DNA of 33,875 nt, from the NCBI GenBank assembly GCA_001873565.1, contig MNZJ01000003.1, positions 1-33,875 on the forward strand. Direction: 5' to 3'. The notes beneath the pieces are model-generated. The model was not told the DNA's origin and made no database searches. It was given only the letters and a program-made list of their open reading frames with translations. The DNA is from Candidatus Peregrinibacteria bacterium CG2_30_44_17. GTDB lineage: Bacteria; Patescibacteriota; Gracilibacteria; UBA1369; UBA12470. Both the position numbers and the translations under genes were made by a program. Of this stretch, positions 1-7,710 are shown one piece after another (position 1 is the stretch's first letter; every line of letters starts with the position of its first letter).

Positions 1-813
1 GTCGAACATGTCGATTCCTCTGTCTACCGCTTCCAGTAGGTCTTCCGGCGTGCCAACGCCCATTAAATATCTTGGTTTGTCCTCATTGGTGTGAGGGATT
101 ACGGTCTCCAGTATTCTGTGCATTGTCTCTTTTGGTTCTCCGACGCTTAGTCCGCCTATCGCTGTGCCCGGTAAATCCAAATCTGTAATAAATTTGGCTG
201 ACTCTGTGCGCAAATCGTCGTATGTCACTCCCTGTATGATAGGGAATAAGGCTTGTGCGTTTTTCCTCCGGCTTTTTAGATTCTCGTGTGCGGATTTGCA
301 TCTGATTGCCCACTTATGTGTTCTTTCCATCGCTTCTTTCGCATAAGATTTGGTCGATTTGCCCGGTGCGCATTCATCAAAAGCCATGATTATATCTGCT
401 CCTATGTCGGTTTGTATCTCTATCGCTTTCTCTGGAGTAATGAAATGCTTAGATCCGTCCAGATAGCATTTGAACTCCGCTCCTTCGTCGGTGACCTTGG
501 TCATATCTTTTAGTGAAAAGATCTGGAATCCTCCCGAGTCTGTGAGTATTGGATGGCTCCATCCCGACCACTTGTGAATGCCGCCCATTTTTTTTATCAG
601 TTTCTCTCCCGGTCTTAGCATTAAATGATATGTGTTTGCCAAAATGATTTCGGCTCCAACATCTGTTAAATTCTGTGGAGTCATTGTTTTTACAGTAGCT
701 TTTGTGCCAACAGGCATGAAAACAGGAGTGTTAATCTCTCCATGAGGAGTTTTCAAAGTACCTGTGCGTGCCCTGCTACCTTCTTGCCTGCCGTGTATTA
801 CAAATTCGAACAT
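1..813 (-). CDS. tgt: tRNA-guanine transglycosylase (queuosine), 3' end outside window
   Basis: Exchanges guanine for a 7-deazaguanine precursor at the wobble position of GUN-anticodon tRNAs. The visible 271 codons start at the ATG at 813-811 ([10 protein letters not shown]). Family landmarks are the [11 protein letters not shown] stretch (about residues 59-69), [11 protein letters not shown] with the conserved Asp92 (91-101), and [16 protein letters not shown] followed by GIDMFD at the window edge. That last motif normally continues as MFDCVxPTR and holds the nucleophilic Asp. Roughly 100 residues, including the zinc site, lie beyond the left edge. The start overlaps the end of aroC by 16 nt (798-813), so the two are probably co-transcribed and translationally coupled. 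No Shine-Dalgarno is visible. Identification is firm from motifs; integrity of the C-terminus cannot be judged. Confidence 0.95.
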   Translation of the reverse strand, partial: MFEFVIHGRQEGSRARTGTLKTPHGEINTPVFMPVGTKATVKTMTPQNLTDVGAEIILANTYHLMLRPGEKLIKKMGGIHKWSGWSHPILTDSGGFQIFSLKDMTKVTDEGAEFKCYLDGSKHFITPEKAIEIQTDIGADIIMAFDECAPGKSTKSYAKEAMERTHKWAIRCKSAHENLKSRRKNAQALFPIIQGVTYDDLRTESAKFITDLDLPGTAIGGLSVGEPKETMHRILETVIPHTNEDKPRYLMGVGTPEDLLEAVDRGIDMFD

Positions 814-1682
814 CTAGAAGTTCTGTTTCTTAAAAAGTGATCTGCTATTACGATTGCTACCATTGCTTCTGCTACCGGTGTTACTCTTGGGACGATACAT
901 ATGTCGTGTCGTCCTTTGATGCCAACCGATGGTGTCGGTTTGATTGCTATTTTTATCCTTATTTCGTTGCCTGTTGAAATGCCACCTAATGTGCCTTTCT
1001 TGCGCTTGTTGTTTTCGCTGCCGCTGGCTTCCGCTTCTTCGAATCCAAGGTCTATCTCGAACGCTTTTGTTGCACCTATCGACATGATGGCTTTTGCAAG
1101 GTCTGCCTCCAGTTTGTCGAATACAGGTTCCCCCAAGTTCTTTGGAGGGTTCTTAATCGTTATTTCGATGTGTCCTCCAGAGGAATCTTTCTTTGCCGGT
1201 GTCTTGTAGTCGTAAGTCGAAGTGATTTTTGTTTTTGGCGATACTTCTTTTAAAAGCAGTTTTGCTATTGCTCCTGCCATGACGCGTGATGCTGTTTCTC
1301 GTCCAGAAGCTCGTCCGCCACCTCGATAATCCCTGTGGCCATATTTGTCTTGATAAGTTTGGTCAGCATGACCCGGTCTTATCAGCTTCGGGTCGTAATC
1401 TTCCGACTTGGCGTCTTTGTTCCATATTTCCATTGCTATCGGAGTACCTATCGTTTTTCCTTCGAAGACTCCTGATAATATGCAGGCTTTGTCCTCTTCT
1501 TTGCGCTTTGTACTCATTTTGCTGCTACTGTCCGGTTTTCTACGATCTAGCTCTTTTTGGATGAATTTTTCGTCTATTTGTAGTCCTGCAGGGCATCCGT
1601 CTATAACAACTCCAATAGCAGGGCCGTGTGATTCACCCCAAGTCGTGATTCTAAAAAGTTGTCCGAAAGTGTTTCCAGCCAT
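798..1682 (-). CDS. aroC: Chorismate synthase, compact form
   Basis: Catalyses the last shikimate-pathway step, EPSP to chorismate, using reduced FMN. Visible motifs: WGESHG (residues 15-20), [10 protein letters not shown] (102-111), [10 protein letters not shown] (121-130), [20 protein letters not shown] (183-202), GGISTGNEI (233-241), KPTPS (248-252) and [10 protein letters not shown] (257-266). The two catalytic His positions (H19, H105) are present. At 294 aa it is well below the usual 350-390. The shortfall is internal: the segment normally holding an RCPD-type stretch before the GGxIE strand (here 160-172) is almost absent, and the loops before GGIS and before GRHD are trimmed. The termini align normally, so this looks like a streamlined enzyme rather than a broken gene. 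It sits apart from the main aro operon, just downstream of the rpmE terminator; a -10-like TAGAAT at 1710-1715 (minus) could start it. It overlaps tgt by 16 nt. Confidence 0.93.
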   Translation of the reverse strand: MAGNTFGQLFRITTWGESHGPAIGVVIDGCPAGLQIDEKFIQKELDRRKPDSSSKMSTKRKEEDKACILSGVFEGKTIGTPIAMEIWNKDAKSEDYDPKLIRPGHADQTYQDKYGHRDYRGGGRASGRETASRVMAGAIAKLLLKEVSPKTKITSTYDYKTPAKKDSSGGHIEITIKNPPKNLGEPVFDKLEADLAKAIMSIGATKAFEIDLGFEEAEASGSENNKRKKGTLGGISTGNEIRIKIAIKPTPSVGIKGRHDICIVPRVTPVAEAMVAIVIADHFLRNRTSRCSNL

Positions 1683-1724
1683 AATCTTAAGTAGGTTATT
1701 GCTGCTTTCATTCTAAGATATAAA

Positions 1725-1749
1725 AAGACCTGCCGCAATGGCAGGTCTT
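1725..1749 (-). terminator. Rho-independent terminator after rpmE
   Basis: A perfect 10-bp stem (1725-1734 with 1740-1749, loop of five) is followed on the minus strand by five T and then an AT-rich tract. It sits 27 nt beyond the rpmE stop and 40 nt upstream of aroC. It therefore separates the gyrA/rpmE transcript from aroC-tgt. On the plus strand the hairpin is preceded, not followed, by the T-equivalent tract, so it is directional. Confidence 0.85.
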
Positions 1750-1776
1750 CTGTAGTTCGGCTATAAGTGTTGTGTT

Positions 1777-2091
1777 TTACTCTTCTTCTTTTGCCAACTG
1801 ATTGGAAATCTTCTCGTTGAAACGCTCTTCCATGGTCTTCTTGCGCTTCTTAGGTTCTTTCTTTTGCGCCGCTTCCTGTTTCTTTTGCGCCGCTTCCTGT
1901 TTCTTCTTGAATTTGTCTACACGACCTGTTGTGTCTACGAGCTTCTGTTGTCCTGTGTAGAATGGATGACATTTCGAGCAAAGCTCTGTTTCCAATCCTT
2001 CCTTAGTGGATCCAACGATAAATTTGGCTCCGCATGAACAGGTTATAGTTGCTTCCTCGTTGTATTTAGGATGTGTGTCGTTTTTCTTCAT
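1777..2091 (-). CDS. rpmE: Ribosomal protein bL31 with charged C-terminal extension
   Basis: Large-subunit protein bL31. The core (residues 1-64) has HPKY, then CSC at 18-20 and [10 protein letters not shown] at 38-47, giving the four zinc-binding Cys of the C+ form, and the [16 protein letters not shown] end typical of the family. bL31 is normally 65-90 aa. Here about 40 extra residues follow, very rich in Lys, Glu and Gln, including a tandem heptad [14 protein letters not shown] encoded by a perfect 21-nt direct repeat (1860-1880 and 1881-1901). The extension is probably a basic/helical tail. The gene is 32 nt downstream of the calcium-repeat surface protein and is followed by a strong terminator, so it closes the gyrA-led transcript. 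No Shine-Dalgarno is visible before the ATG. Confidence 0.93.
   Translation of the reverse strand: MKKNDTHPKYNEEATITCSCGAKFIVGSTKEGLETELCSKCHPFYTGQQKLVDTTGRVDKFKKKQEAAQKKQEAAQKKEPKKRKKTMEERFNEKISNQLAKEEE
1860..1901 (-). repeat. Tandem 21-nt repeat inside rpmE
   Basis: Two perfect head-to-tail 21-nt copies (1860-1880, 1881-1901) encode the repeated heptad in the bL31 tail. The repeat keeps the reading frame, so copy-number change would only lengthen or shorten the tail. Confidence 0.85.
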
Positions 2092-2123
2092 AATAGGAAT
2101 AGGGTTTTGTAGGGTTGCAATGC

Positions 2124-3431
2124 TTAGGCCTTTTTCTTCTTTTTAGCTGGTGCCTTCTTAGTAGCTTTTACCGCTTTTACTACCTCTGTCCTGATCGGTT
2201 TGGCCTGTTTTGCTCGAGGACTATACCTAGAAATTATATAGAATGCAAGACAAAGTAAGATTATGATAAACAGTCCGAGGGATATAATGAACCCCTTTGA
2301 ATATACTCTGATATCTACTTCTGCTGTTCTTGTTTCTCCCTGGTCGTCAGCAACTGTTAGAGTCAGTGTCCTTTTGCCGCTTTCCAGTGAGGTCATTTCG
2401 TATATCCCTTCCGTGCTGATTGTCTCCTCGCCCTCTCTCCATTCAAACTCTCCGATTTGACCATCCTCATCGTACGAATTTGTCGCATCTATTGTTATGG
2501 TTTGACCTGTTAAGTGGATGGGGAATCCTTTGTCTATTCTTATAATTGGTCCTTTGTTAGTGGCGTACTGATCTTCGTCGTCATTAAGTCCATCATTGTC
2601 ATCATCTGGATCGGCATTGTTGCCCACTCCATCGTTGTCATAATCGGCCCATTCTTCACTGTCTAACGGGAAGGCGTCTTCGGAGTCCGATATGCCGTCA
2701 TGGTCCGAGTCTTCGTCGAGAGGATCGGTATAAACTTCTTCCGAGTCAGGAATGCCGTCGCCATCATCATCGGAATCGGCATTGTCTCCGACGCCGTCTC
2801 CATCTGTATCCAATGTCTCGTTGTAATCGGTTGGCATTTCGTCCTCAGTATCTAGAGTGCTATCATTGTCATCATCGGTATCGGCGTTATTGCCGACGCC
2901 ATCTCCATCGGTGTCGATCCATTCCCCGCTATTAAGAGGGAAGGCGTCTTCGTAATCTGGGGTCCCATCATTGTCATCATCGGTATCGGCGTTATTGCCG
3001 ACGCCATCTCCATCGGTGTCATAGTCTACTGTGACGGTTCTGTATATAGTATTGTTGCTGCTATCATCGCCTGTATAGTCCCATGGATATACAGTAATAG
3101 ATATTTGTTGAGTCCCTGCCGGAGGTGTCCAGCTCACAAAAACTGTGTCTGTTGCTCCTGCTAGCACGGAGATCGGTTGGTCTGACGAAATCTGTGTTCC
3201 TGTTGTGTTATTCCAGAATTGAATTGTTCCAAGCAGATCCGCATTAGAATCGTTTCCTGCTGTGGCGTAGATCATGACGGGAATATTTTCTACAAAATAC
3301 TCTGTAGAAAAATAGGCACTGCTATCTGACAGGTATAGATCACTGCCTGCGGCTATAGCGTTTAACGGGAGTAATAGTGATGTTAGCAAAGCTAGCATGC
3401 ACATACTGAAAGATGCTTTGAATTTTGCCAT
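2124..3431 (-). CDS. Membrane-anchored surface protein with thrombospondin type 3 calcium repeats and PKD-like domain
   Basis: Predicted extracellular protein of 435 aa. In order: signal peptide (about 1-28, ending LNAIAA), a beta-rich CARDB-like domain (30-135), an Asp-rich thrombospondin type 3 segment (137-290) with repeated [18 protein letters not shown] units, a PKD-like domain (296-377), one transmembrane helix (380-401) and a Lys/Ala-rich cytoplasmic tail ending in KKKKKA. The DxDxDG units are expected to bind calcium and stiffen a stalk. The topology (outside domains, one C-terminal helix, basic tail) suggests a cell-surface protein anchored in the cytoplasmic membrane. It starts 21 nt after gyrA, with an A-rich region and no Shine-Dalgarno, so it is likely co-transcribed. 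Its ligand is unknown. Domain calls are from pattern only; the CARDB label is the least certain. Confidence 0.85.
   Translation of the reverse strand: MAKFKASFSMCMLALLTSLLLPLNAIAAGSDLYLSDSSAYFSTEYFVENIPVMIYATAGNDSNADLLGTIQFWNNTTGTQISSDQPISVLAGATDTVFVSWTPPAGTQQISITVYPWDYTGDDSSNNTIYRTVTVDYDTDGDGVGNNADTDDDNDGTPDYEDAFPLNSGEWIDTDGDGVGNNADTDDDNDSTLDTEDEMPTDYNETLDTDGDGVGDNADSDDDGDGIPDSEEVYTDPLDEDSDHDGISDSEDAFPLDSEEWADYDNDGVGNNADPDDDNDGLNDDEDQYATNKGPIIRIDKGFPIHLTGQTITIDATNSYDEDGQIGEFEWREGEETISTEGIYEMTSLESGKRTLTLTVADDQGETRTAEVDIRVYSKGFIISLGLFIIILLCLAFYIISRYSPRAKQAKPIRTEVVKAVKATKKAPAKKKKKA
2862..3020 (-). repeat. Direct 54-nt repeat encoding calcium-binding units
   Basis: The 54 nt at 2862-2915 recur exactly at 2967-3020, offset by 105 nt (35 codons), within the thrombospondin type 3 segment. 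Exact identity at the DNA level implies recent duplication or gene conversion. The repeat is in frame. Confidence 0.9.
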
Positions 3432-3452
3432 TTTTTTGTTTTTTAATGTTGT

Positions 3453-6203
3453 TTAAACCGGCAATTGATTCGCCTCAACAGTCTGTTCTTCGGATGTCTC
3501 GGCACTCTCGTCCACGTCTTCATCTGTTTTCACCTTCTCTATAACTGAGATTGAGGCTACTTGGTCGTCTCCTTTCAGTCTCATTAAATACACTCCTTGT
3601 GTGGCACGTCCTCTAGAAGGGATACCATTAAGTGGCATTCTTATTATTTGGCCTTGTCTTGATATGATGATTAAATCTGCATCTGTACCTTCTTTTATCA
3701 CGCTTGCACCCAAAACTTTGCCTGTCTTTTGAGTTATGTTGGCAGTTTTTACTCCCGAACCTCCTCTGGATTGGAACCTGTAATTGACCAGAGATGTCCT
3801 TTTGCCAAGGCCGTTACCCATAACTACCAAGAGATCTTCTTCGTCACTCTTAACAACGTCCATTTGTACACAGTAGTCACCTGGCTTTACTCTTATGCCT
3901 CGCACTCCCATGGATGCGCGTCCCATAGCTCTTGCGTCGGCTTCGTCGAATTTAATACACTTGCCTTCATGAGTGACGATGACGACCCTGTCTCCAGGGT
4001 TTGTTTGGCGTACCCATTCAAGGCTGTCGTCTTCTCTGAGTTTGATTGCTATGAGTCCTGTTTTTCTGATGTTCTTAAAGTCTTCGATAGGTGTTTTCTT
4101 GATCGTTCCTTTGTGCGTAGCCATAATCAGATATTTTCCTGTTCGTTCTTCGTCGGCTGTTAGGATAGAAGTTATGTCTTCTCCTTCGCCCAATTGTAAC
4201 AAGTTGACGATAGGAGTGCCTTTTGCTTGTCTGGCGGCTTGTGGCAATTCGTATACAGGCAGTTTGAATACGCGACCTTTGCTTGTGAAAAACATGATGT
4301 CGTCGTGGTTCATTGCCGCCTTAATGATTGCTATTTCGTCTTCTTCTTTGGTCGACATCCCTATTACTCCTTTGCCTCCACGTTTTTGTACCTTGAATGA
4401 AGATGGAGGTAGTCTCTTGATGTAGTTCTCTTTCGTGAGACTTATTACCATCGGTGCATTAGGAATTGTATCTTTTTGAGATATTTGTCCTACTGCATGA
4501 GGAATGACCTCTGTTCTTCGTTCGTCAGCGTATTTTTCTTTGATTTCCGCAAGCTCGTCTTTCATGATTTTGATGACTTTCTCCGTGTCAGCAAGTATGC
4601 CTTCCAGCTCCTCTATTAGTGCTAATTTTGCTTTGTATTCATCCTCTATCTTTTTTCTTTCGAGTCCTGCTAAAGTCTGCAGTCTCATTTCCAGAATAGC
4701 GCTTGACTGGAGTTCGGATAGCTTGAATTTCTTCATCAAAGCAGCATGTGCATCCTCCTTTGTAGGCGATTTCCTGATGGTCTCGATGACTGCGTCAATG
4801 TTGTCTAGGGCGATAGTTAGCCCTTCCAATATGTGAGCTCGTGCTTTCGCTATTTTGAGTTCGTATATAGTCCTGTTTGTGATGACATCTTTGCGATGTG
4901 CTATGAAGTATTCGAGTACCTGTTTAAGGTTCAATAGTCTTGGCTGTATGCCGTCTACCAATGCGATCATGTTCATGTTGAAGCTTGTCTGCATCGGAGT
5001 TAATTTGTACAGCTGGTTGAGTATCTTTTTTGGGTATGAATCTTTTTTCAGTTCTATTGATACACGAATTCCCTCTCTGTTTGATTCGTCACGTATGTCT
5101 GTAATGCCTTTTATCTTCTTGTCTCTGACCAAATCAGCAATCTTTGTGACAAGAGTTGCTTTGTTCACTTGGTAAGGGATCTCGGTAATGATGATTTGGA
5201 ATCTGCCTCCTTTTTTCTCTTCGATATCGGCCTTAGCTCTCATCACTATGCCTCCGCGTCCATTTGTGTACATCGCTTTGATCGCCTCTGTATCATAAAT
5301 CATGCCTGCGGTAGGGAAGTCAGGTCCTTTTATAAACTCCATTATATCGTCGATTGTGCACTCGGGGTTGTTTGATAGATGGATTGTCGCGTCTATGACC
5401 TCCCCAAGGTTGTGTGGAGGTATATTTGTCGCCATACCTACGGCTATACCCATGGTTCCGTTGAGCAGAAGTTGTGGCACTCTTGTTGGCAGAACTTTTG
5501 GTTCCTTGAGTTTTCCATCATAGTTTGGAGCCCAAGGTATTGTCTCTTTCTCTATATCTGCGAGTAACTCTTCTGCCATCTTCTCCATTTTTGCCTCTGT
5601 ATAACGCATGGCTGCAGCACTATCTCCATCAATTGATCCAAAGTTACCCTGTCCGCGTACAAGCATGTATCTCATCGAGAAATCTTGTGCCAAACGTACC
5701 ATGGAGTCGTATACGGCGCTGTCTCCATGTGGATGATATTTACCAAGTACGTCACCTACGACAGTAGCTGATTTCCGGAAGGATGAAGTAGGTCTTAGTC
5801 CAAGTTCGTGCATTGAGTATAAAATACGTCTGTGTACCGGCTTGAGACCATCTCGTACGTCCGGCAGGGCGCGGGATACGATGACGCTCATCGCATAATC
5901 CAGGTAGCACTCCTCCATTTCATCTGAAATGTTGCGGAGTGAGCCTGATAACATCTCCATCTGCGATGGGGTGCCTCCATCATCGCCTTCATCTGCGCTC
6001 GGTTTTTCTTCTTCTGCGTCAAACAGCGCTGGTTCCTCGTCGTTATCAGTTTCTTGTTCATTGATTTCTATGTCTTTGCTCTTAGTATCTTCTATCTTTT
6101 TAGGAGCTTTGCTTTGTTTTTTCTCTTCAGTTCCAGGTTTTTTAGGTGCTGATTTCTTTTTGATTTCTTTGTTGTTTTCATCGTTTTTCTTTTTCGGTGC
6201 CAT
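3453..6203 (-). CDS. gyrA: DNA gyrase subunit A with long charged N-terminal extension
   Basis: Breakage-reunion subunit of gyrase, which introduces negative supercoils with GyrB (15223-17130). The family start aligns near residue 92 ([32 protein letters not shown]). The catalytic Tyr is Tyr201 in AMRYTEAKM. The quinolone-resistance region reads GDSAVYD (160-166), with the usual sensitive Ser and Asp. A GyrA box QKRGGKG is at 606-612, followed by the beta-pinwheel C-terminal domain; the box separates GyrA from ParC. Unusual is the first ~85 residues, a low-complexity Lys/Glu/Asp-rich extension absent from typical GyrA (about 820-880 aa). It is the first gene of a minus-strand transcript continuing into the surface-protein gene and rpmE, and is divergent from the GGDEF gene. 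A TATAAA lies shortly upstream but no convincing -35 was found. Confidence 0.96.
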   Translation of the reverse strand: MAPKKKNDENNKEIKKKSAPKKPGTEEKKQSKAPKKIEDTKSKDIEINEQETDNDEEPALFDAEEEKPSADEGDDGGTPSQMEMLSGSLRNISDEMEECYLDYAMSVIVSRALPDVRDGLKPVHRRILYSMHELGLRPTSSFRKSATVVGDVLGKYHPHGDSAVYDSMVRLAQDFSMRYMLVRGQGNFGSIDGDSAAAMRYTEAKMEKMAEELLADIEKETIPWAPNYDGKLKEPKVLPTRVPQLLLNGTMGIAVGMATNIPPHNLGEVIDATIHLSNNPECTIDDIMEFIKGPDFPTAGMIYDTEAIKAMYTNGRGGIVMRAKADIEEKKGGRFQIIITEIPYQVNKATLVTKIADLVRDKKIKGITDIRDESNREGIRVSIELKKDSYPKKILNQLYKLTPMQTSFNMNMIALVDGIQPRLLNLKQVLEYFIAHRKDVITNRTIYELKIAKARAHILEGLTIALDNIDAVIETIRKSPTKEDAHAALMKKFKLSELQSSAILEMRLQTLAGLERKKIEDEYKAKLALIEELEGILADTEKVIKIMKDELAEIKEKYADERRTEVIPHAVGQISQKDTIPNAPMVISLTKENYIKRLPPSSFKVQKRGGKGVIGMSTKEEDEIAIIKAAMNHDDIMFFTSKGRVFKLPVYELPQAARQAKGTPIVNLLQLGEGEDITSILTADEERTGKYLIMATHKGTIKKTPIEDFKNIRKTGLIAIKLREDDSLEWVRQTNPGDRVVIVTHEGKCIKFDEADARAMGRASMGVRGIRVKPGDYCVQMDVVKSDEEDLLVVMGNGLGKRTSLVNYRFQSRGGSGVKTANITQKTGKVLGASVIKEGTDADLIIISRQGQIIRMPLNGIPSRGRATQGVYLMRLKGDDQVASISVIEKVKTDEDVDESAETSEEQTVEANQLPV

Positions 6204-6304
6204 ATTTCAAGATTAACTTTATATTTTCACAACCGTTAATTTATCAGAAAACCGTTTGTGTGGGAAGGGGAAGTGAATATATGTGTTTTTGTGTGATTCG
6301 GGTG

Positions 6305-6332
6305 TTGACAATTCGCTTCAAGATGTTAGAAT
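6305..6332 (+). promoter_or_regulatory. Promoter of the GGDEF gene
   Basis: TTGACA (6305-6310), a 16-nt spacer and TAGAAT (6327-6332). Transcription would start near 6339, about 23 nt before the ATG at 6362. This decides the start codon, because any upstream in-frame ATG (6197, 6323) would lie before the transcript start. Confidence 0.8.
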
Positions 6333-6361
6333 TGATTTCTGCAAATTATAATATATTAAAC

Positions 6362-7630
6362 ATGGGTTTAGATAATGATAATGAGGGGCCTGTAGATCAT
6401 ATGCGTCTACCGCTTCGGCCTGATGTTATGCGGGATGCTATGGCTCGTTTTATGGATCTTAAGAGTGATGCGTCAGATAGATTACTGCAAGATGTTTTTG
6501 CTGGTGGTGTTGAGGAGCAATTATTGCCGTTTGAGAGTGGTGTCTTGAAGCCTGCCGTAATGCATCGCATGATCCATACGTTGTCTGATGAGCTTAGTGC
6601 TATGATTACGCTTAGGGATGCCGGTGACTCATTTGATAGTGATAGGGCTGCTACGCTACTGCGTAATCTTGGTGTGCTTATCGGTTGTTTCGAGGGTTAT
6701 TTGGAACAGTACTATGATGAGACTGAAGCTCGTAAGTTTGTTGAGAGGCTTATTGACATATTGGTGAGGTTCCTTTCCGATTATGCCAAAATTGATGTTA
6801 CTGAGGTCGGTGAGGATTTCCGAAGCAGATTGGCTGGCGTATCAAGTGTTTTGGGTATTGAGCGAAATGTTGCCGACACCGGAGATCTGCTTAAGACGGA
6901 TGTGGCTAGGAAGTTCCATCAGTGGTTCGCCGATTTAGTGGCAGCCAGGTTGCAGAAGAAAGTTGCCGAAGAGAGTAGAGACCTCTCGATGACTGATCAG
7001 CTCACAGGTTTGCTGAATAGGCATGGTGCTGAAATCTATAACAGAAGGATCTTCATGGAAGCCAGATTGGCTTCAGGAGGGCAGAGGGCATCCGATATTT
7101 TAGACAACAAAGGTTGTGCAGTGATTTTCTTGGATATTGATCATTTTAAGCGTTTCAATGACGAGCATGGTCATGCTTCCGGAGATGCTGTTTTGAAGCA
7201 TTGCGCGAGAATCATATCCATGTTATCTCGCGACGGTGATGTTGTGTCCCGTCGCGGCGGTGAGGAGATTGTTGTTACTCTATCCAATGTCTCCGAGGAA
7301 GAGTCGCTGTTGATTGCGGAAAGGTTCAGATCTCATGTTGAGGAGGAGGGGTCTAGTATCCAAGAAGGATTACCTCCTGTCACCGTTTCGGTTGGTGTTT
7401 TTCATTGTTCCGGAGATGCCGTGCCTCATGAGCCTGATACAGCTATTAACTATGCTGATCGAGCTATGTATGGAGCTAAACAGCAAGGCAGAAACAAGGT
7501 TGTGTATTACGATCATCAGGCGCAGAGGTATAGGACTGTCGAATCTGTCAGCAAAACAGAAGGCGATTCTCCCAGTGATTACACGATTGCTGTTGTATCT
7601 TCCGATCCATTCTCTGTTGATGTGAATTAG
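6362..7630 (+). CDS. Diguanylate cyclase (GGDEF domain)
   Basis: Predicted to condense two GTP into cyclic di-GMP. The 422-aa protein starts at ATG 6362, chosen because a strong promoter lies just upstream. Residues 1-205 are mostly helical with no recognised sensor domain or transmembrane segment, so the protein is probably cytosolic. The GGDEF domain begins at DQLTGLLNR (212-220), has FLDIDHFKRFND (256-267) and the active-site signature GGEEI (299-303). An inhibitory-site RxxD (RDGD, 290-293) lies exactly five residues before the signature, so product inhibition is likely. Signature residues are intact and activity is expected. The last 40 residues are a Ser/Asp-rich tail. No EAL, HD-GYP or PilZ partner is in the window. 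No Shine-Dalgarno is visible. Confidence 0.93.
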   Translation: MGLDNDNEGPVDHMRLPLRPDVMRDAMARFMDLKSDASDRLLQDVFAGGVEEQLLPFESGVLKPAVMHRMIHTLSDELSAMITLRDAGDSFDSDRAATLLRNLGVLIGCFEGYLEQYYDETEARKFVERLIDILVRFLSDYAKIDVTEVGEDFRSRLAGVSSVLGIERNVADTGDLLKTDVARKFHQWFADLVAARLQKKVAEESRDLSMTDQLTGLLNRHGAEIYNRRIFMEARLASGGQRASDILDNKGCAVIFLDIDHFKRFNDEHGHASGDAVLKHCARIISMLSRDGDVVSRRGGEEIVVTLSNVSEEESLLIAERFRSHVEEEGSSIQEGLPPVTVSVGVFHCSGDAVPHEPDTAINYADRAMYGAKQQGRNKVVYYDHQAQRYRTVESVSKTEGDSPSDYTIAVVSSDPFSVDVN

Positions 7631-7658
7631 CGCGGCGTATATCTTGACTGCTTAAGCA

Positions 7659-7687
7659 TTGATTCTTTTCGGCTTTTTTGGTATAAT
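7659..7687 (+). promoter_or_regulatory. Promoter of the VirB4-like gene
   Basis: TTGATT (7659-7664), a 17-nt spacer ending in TGG, and TATAAT (7682-7687). The extended -10 (TGG-TATAAT) matches those at 17658 and 32462. The predicted leader to the ATG at 7711 is only about 17 nt and has no Shine-Dalgarno. Confidence 0.85.
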
Positions 7688-7710
7688 TATCAGATATAAA
7701 TTTGATATAA

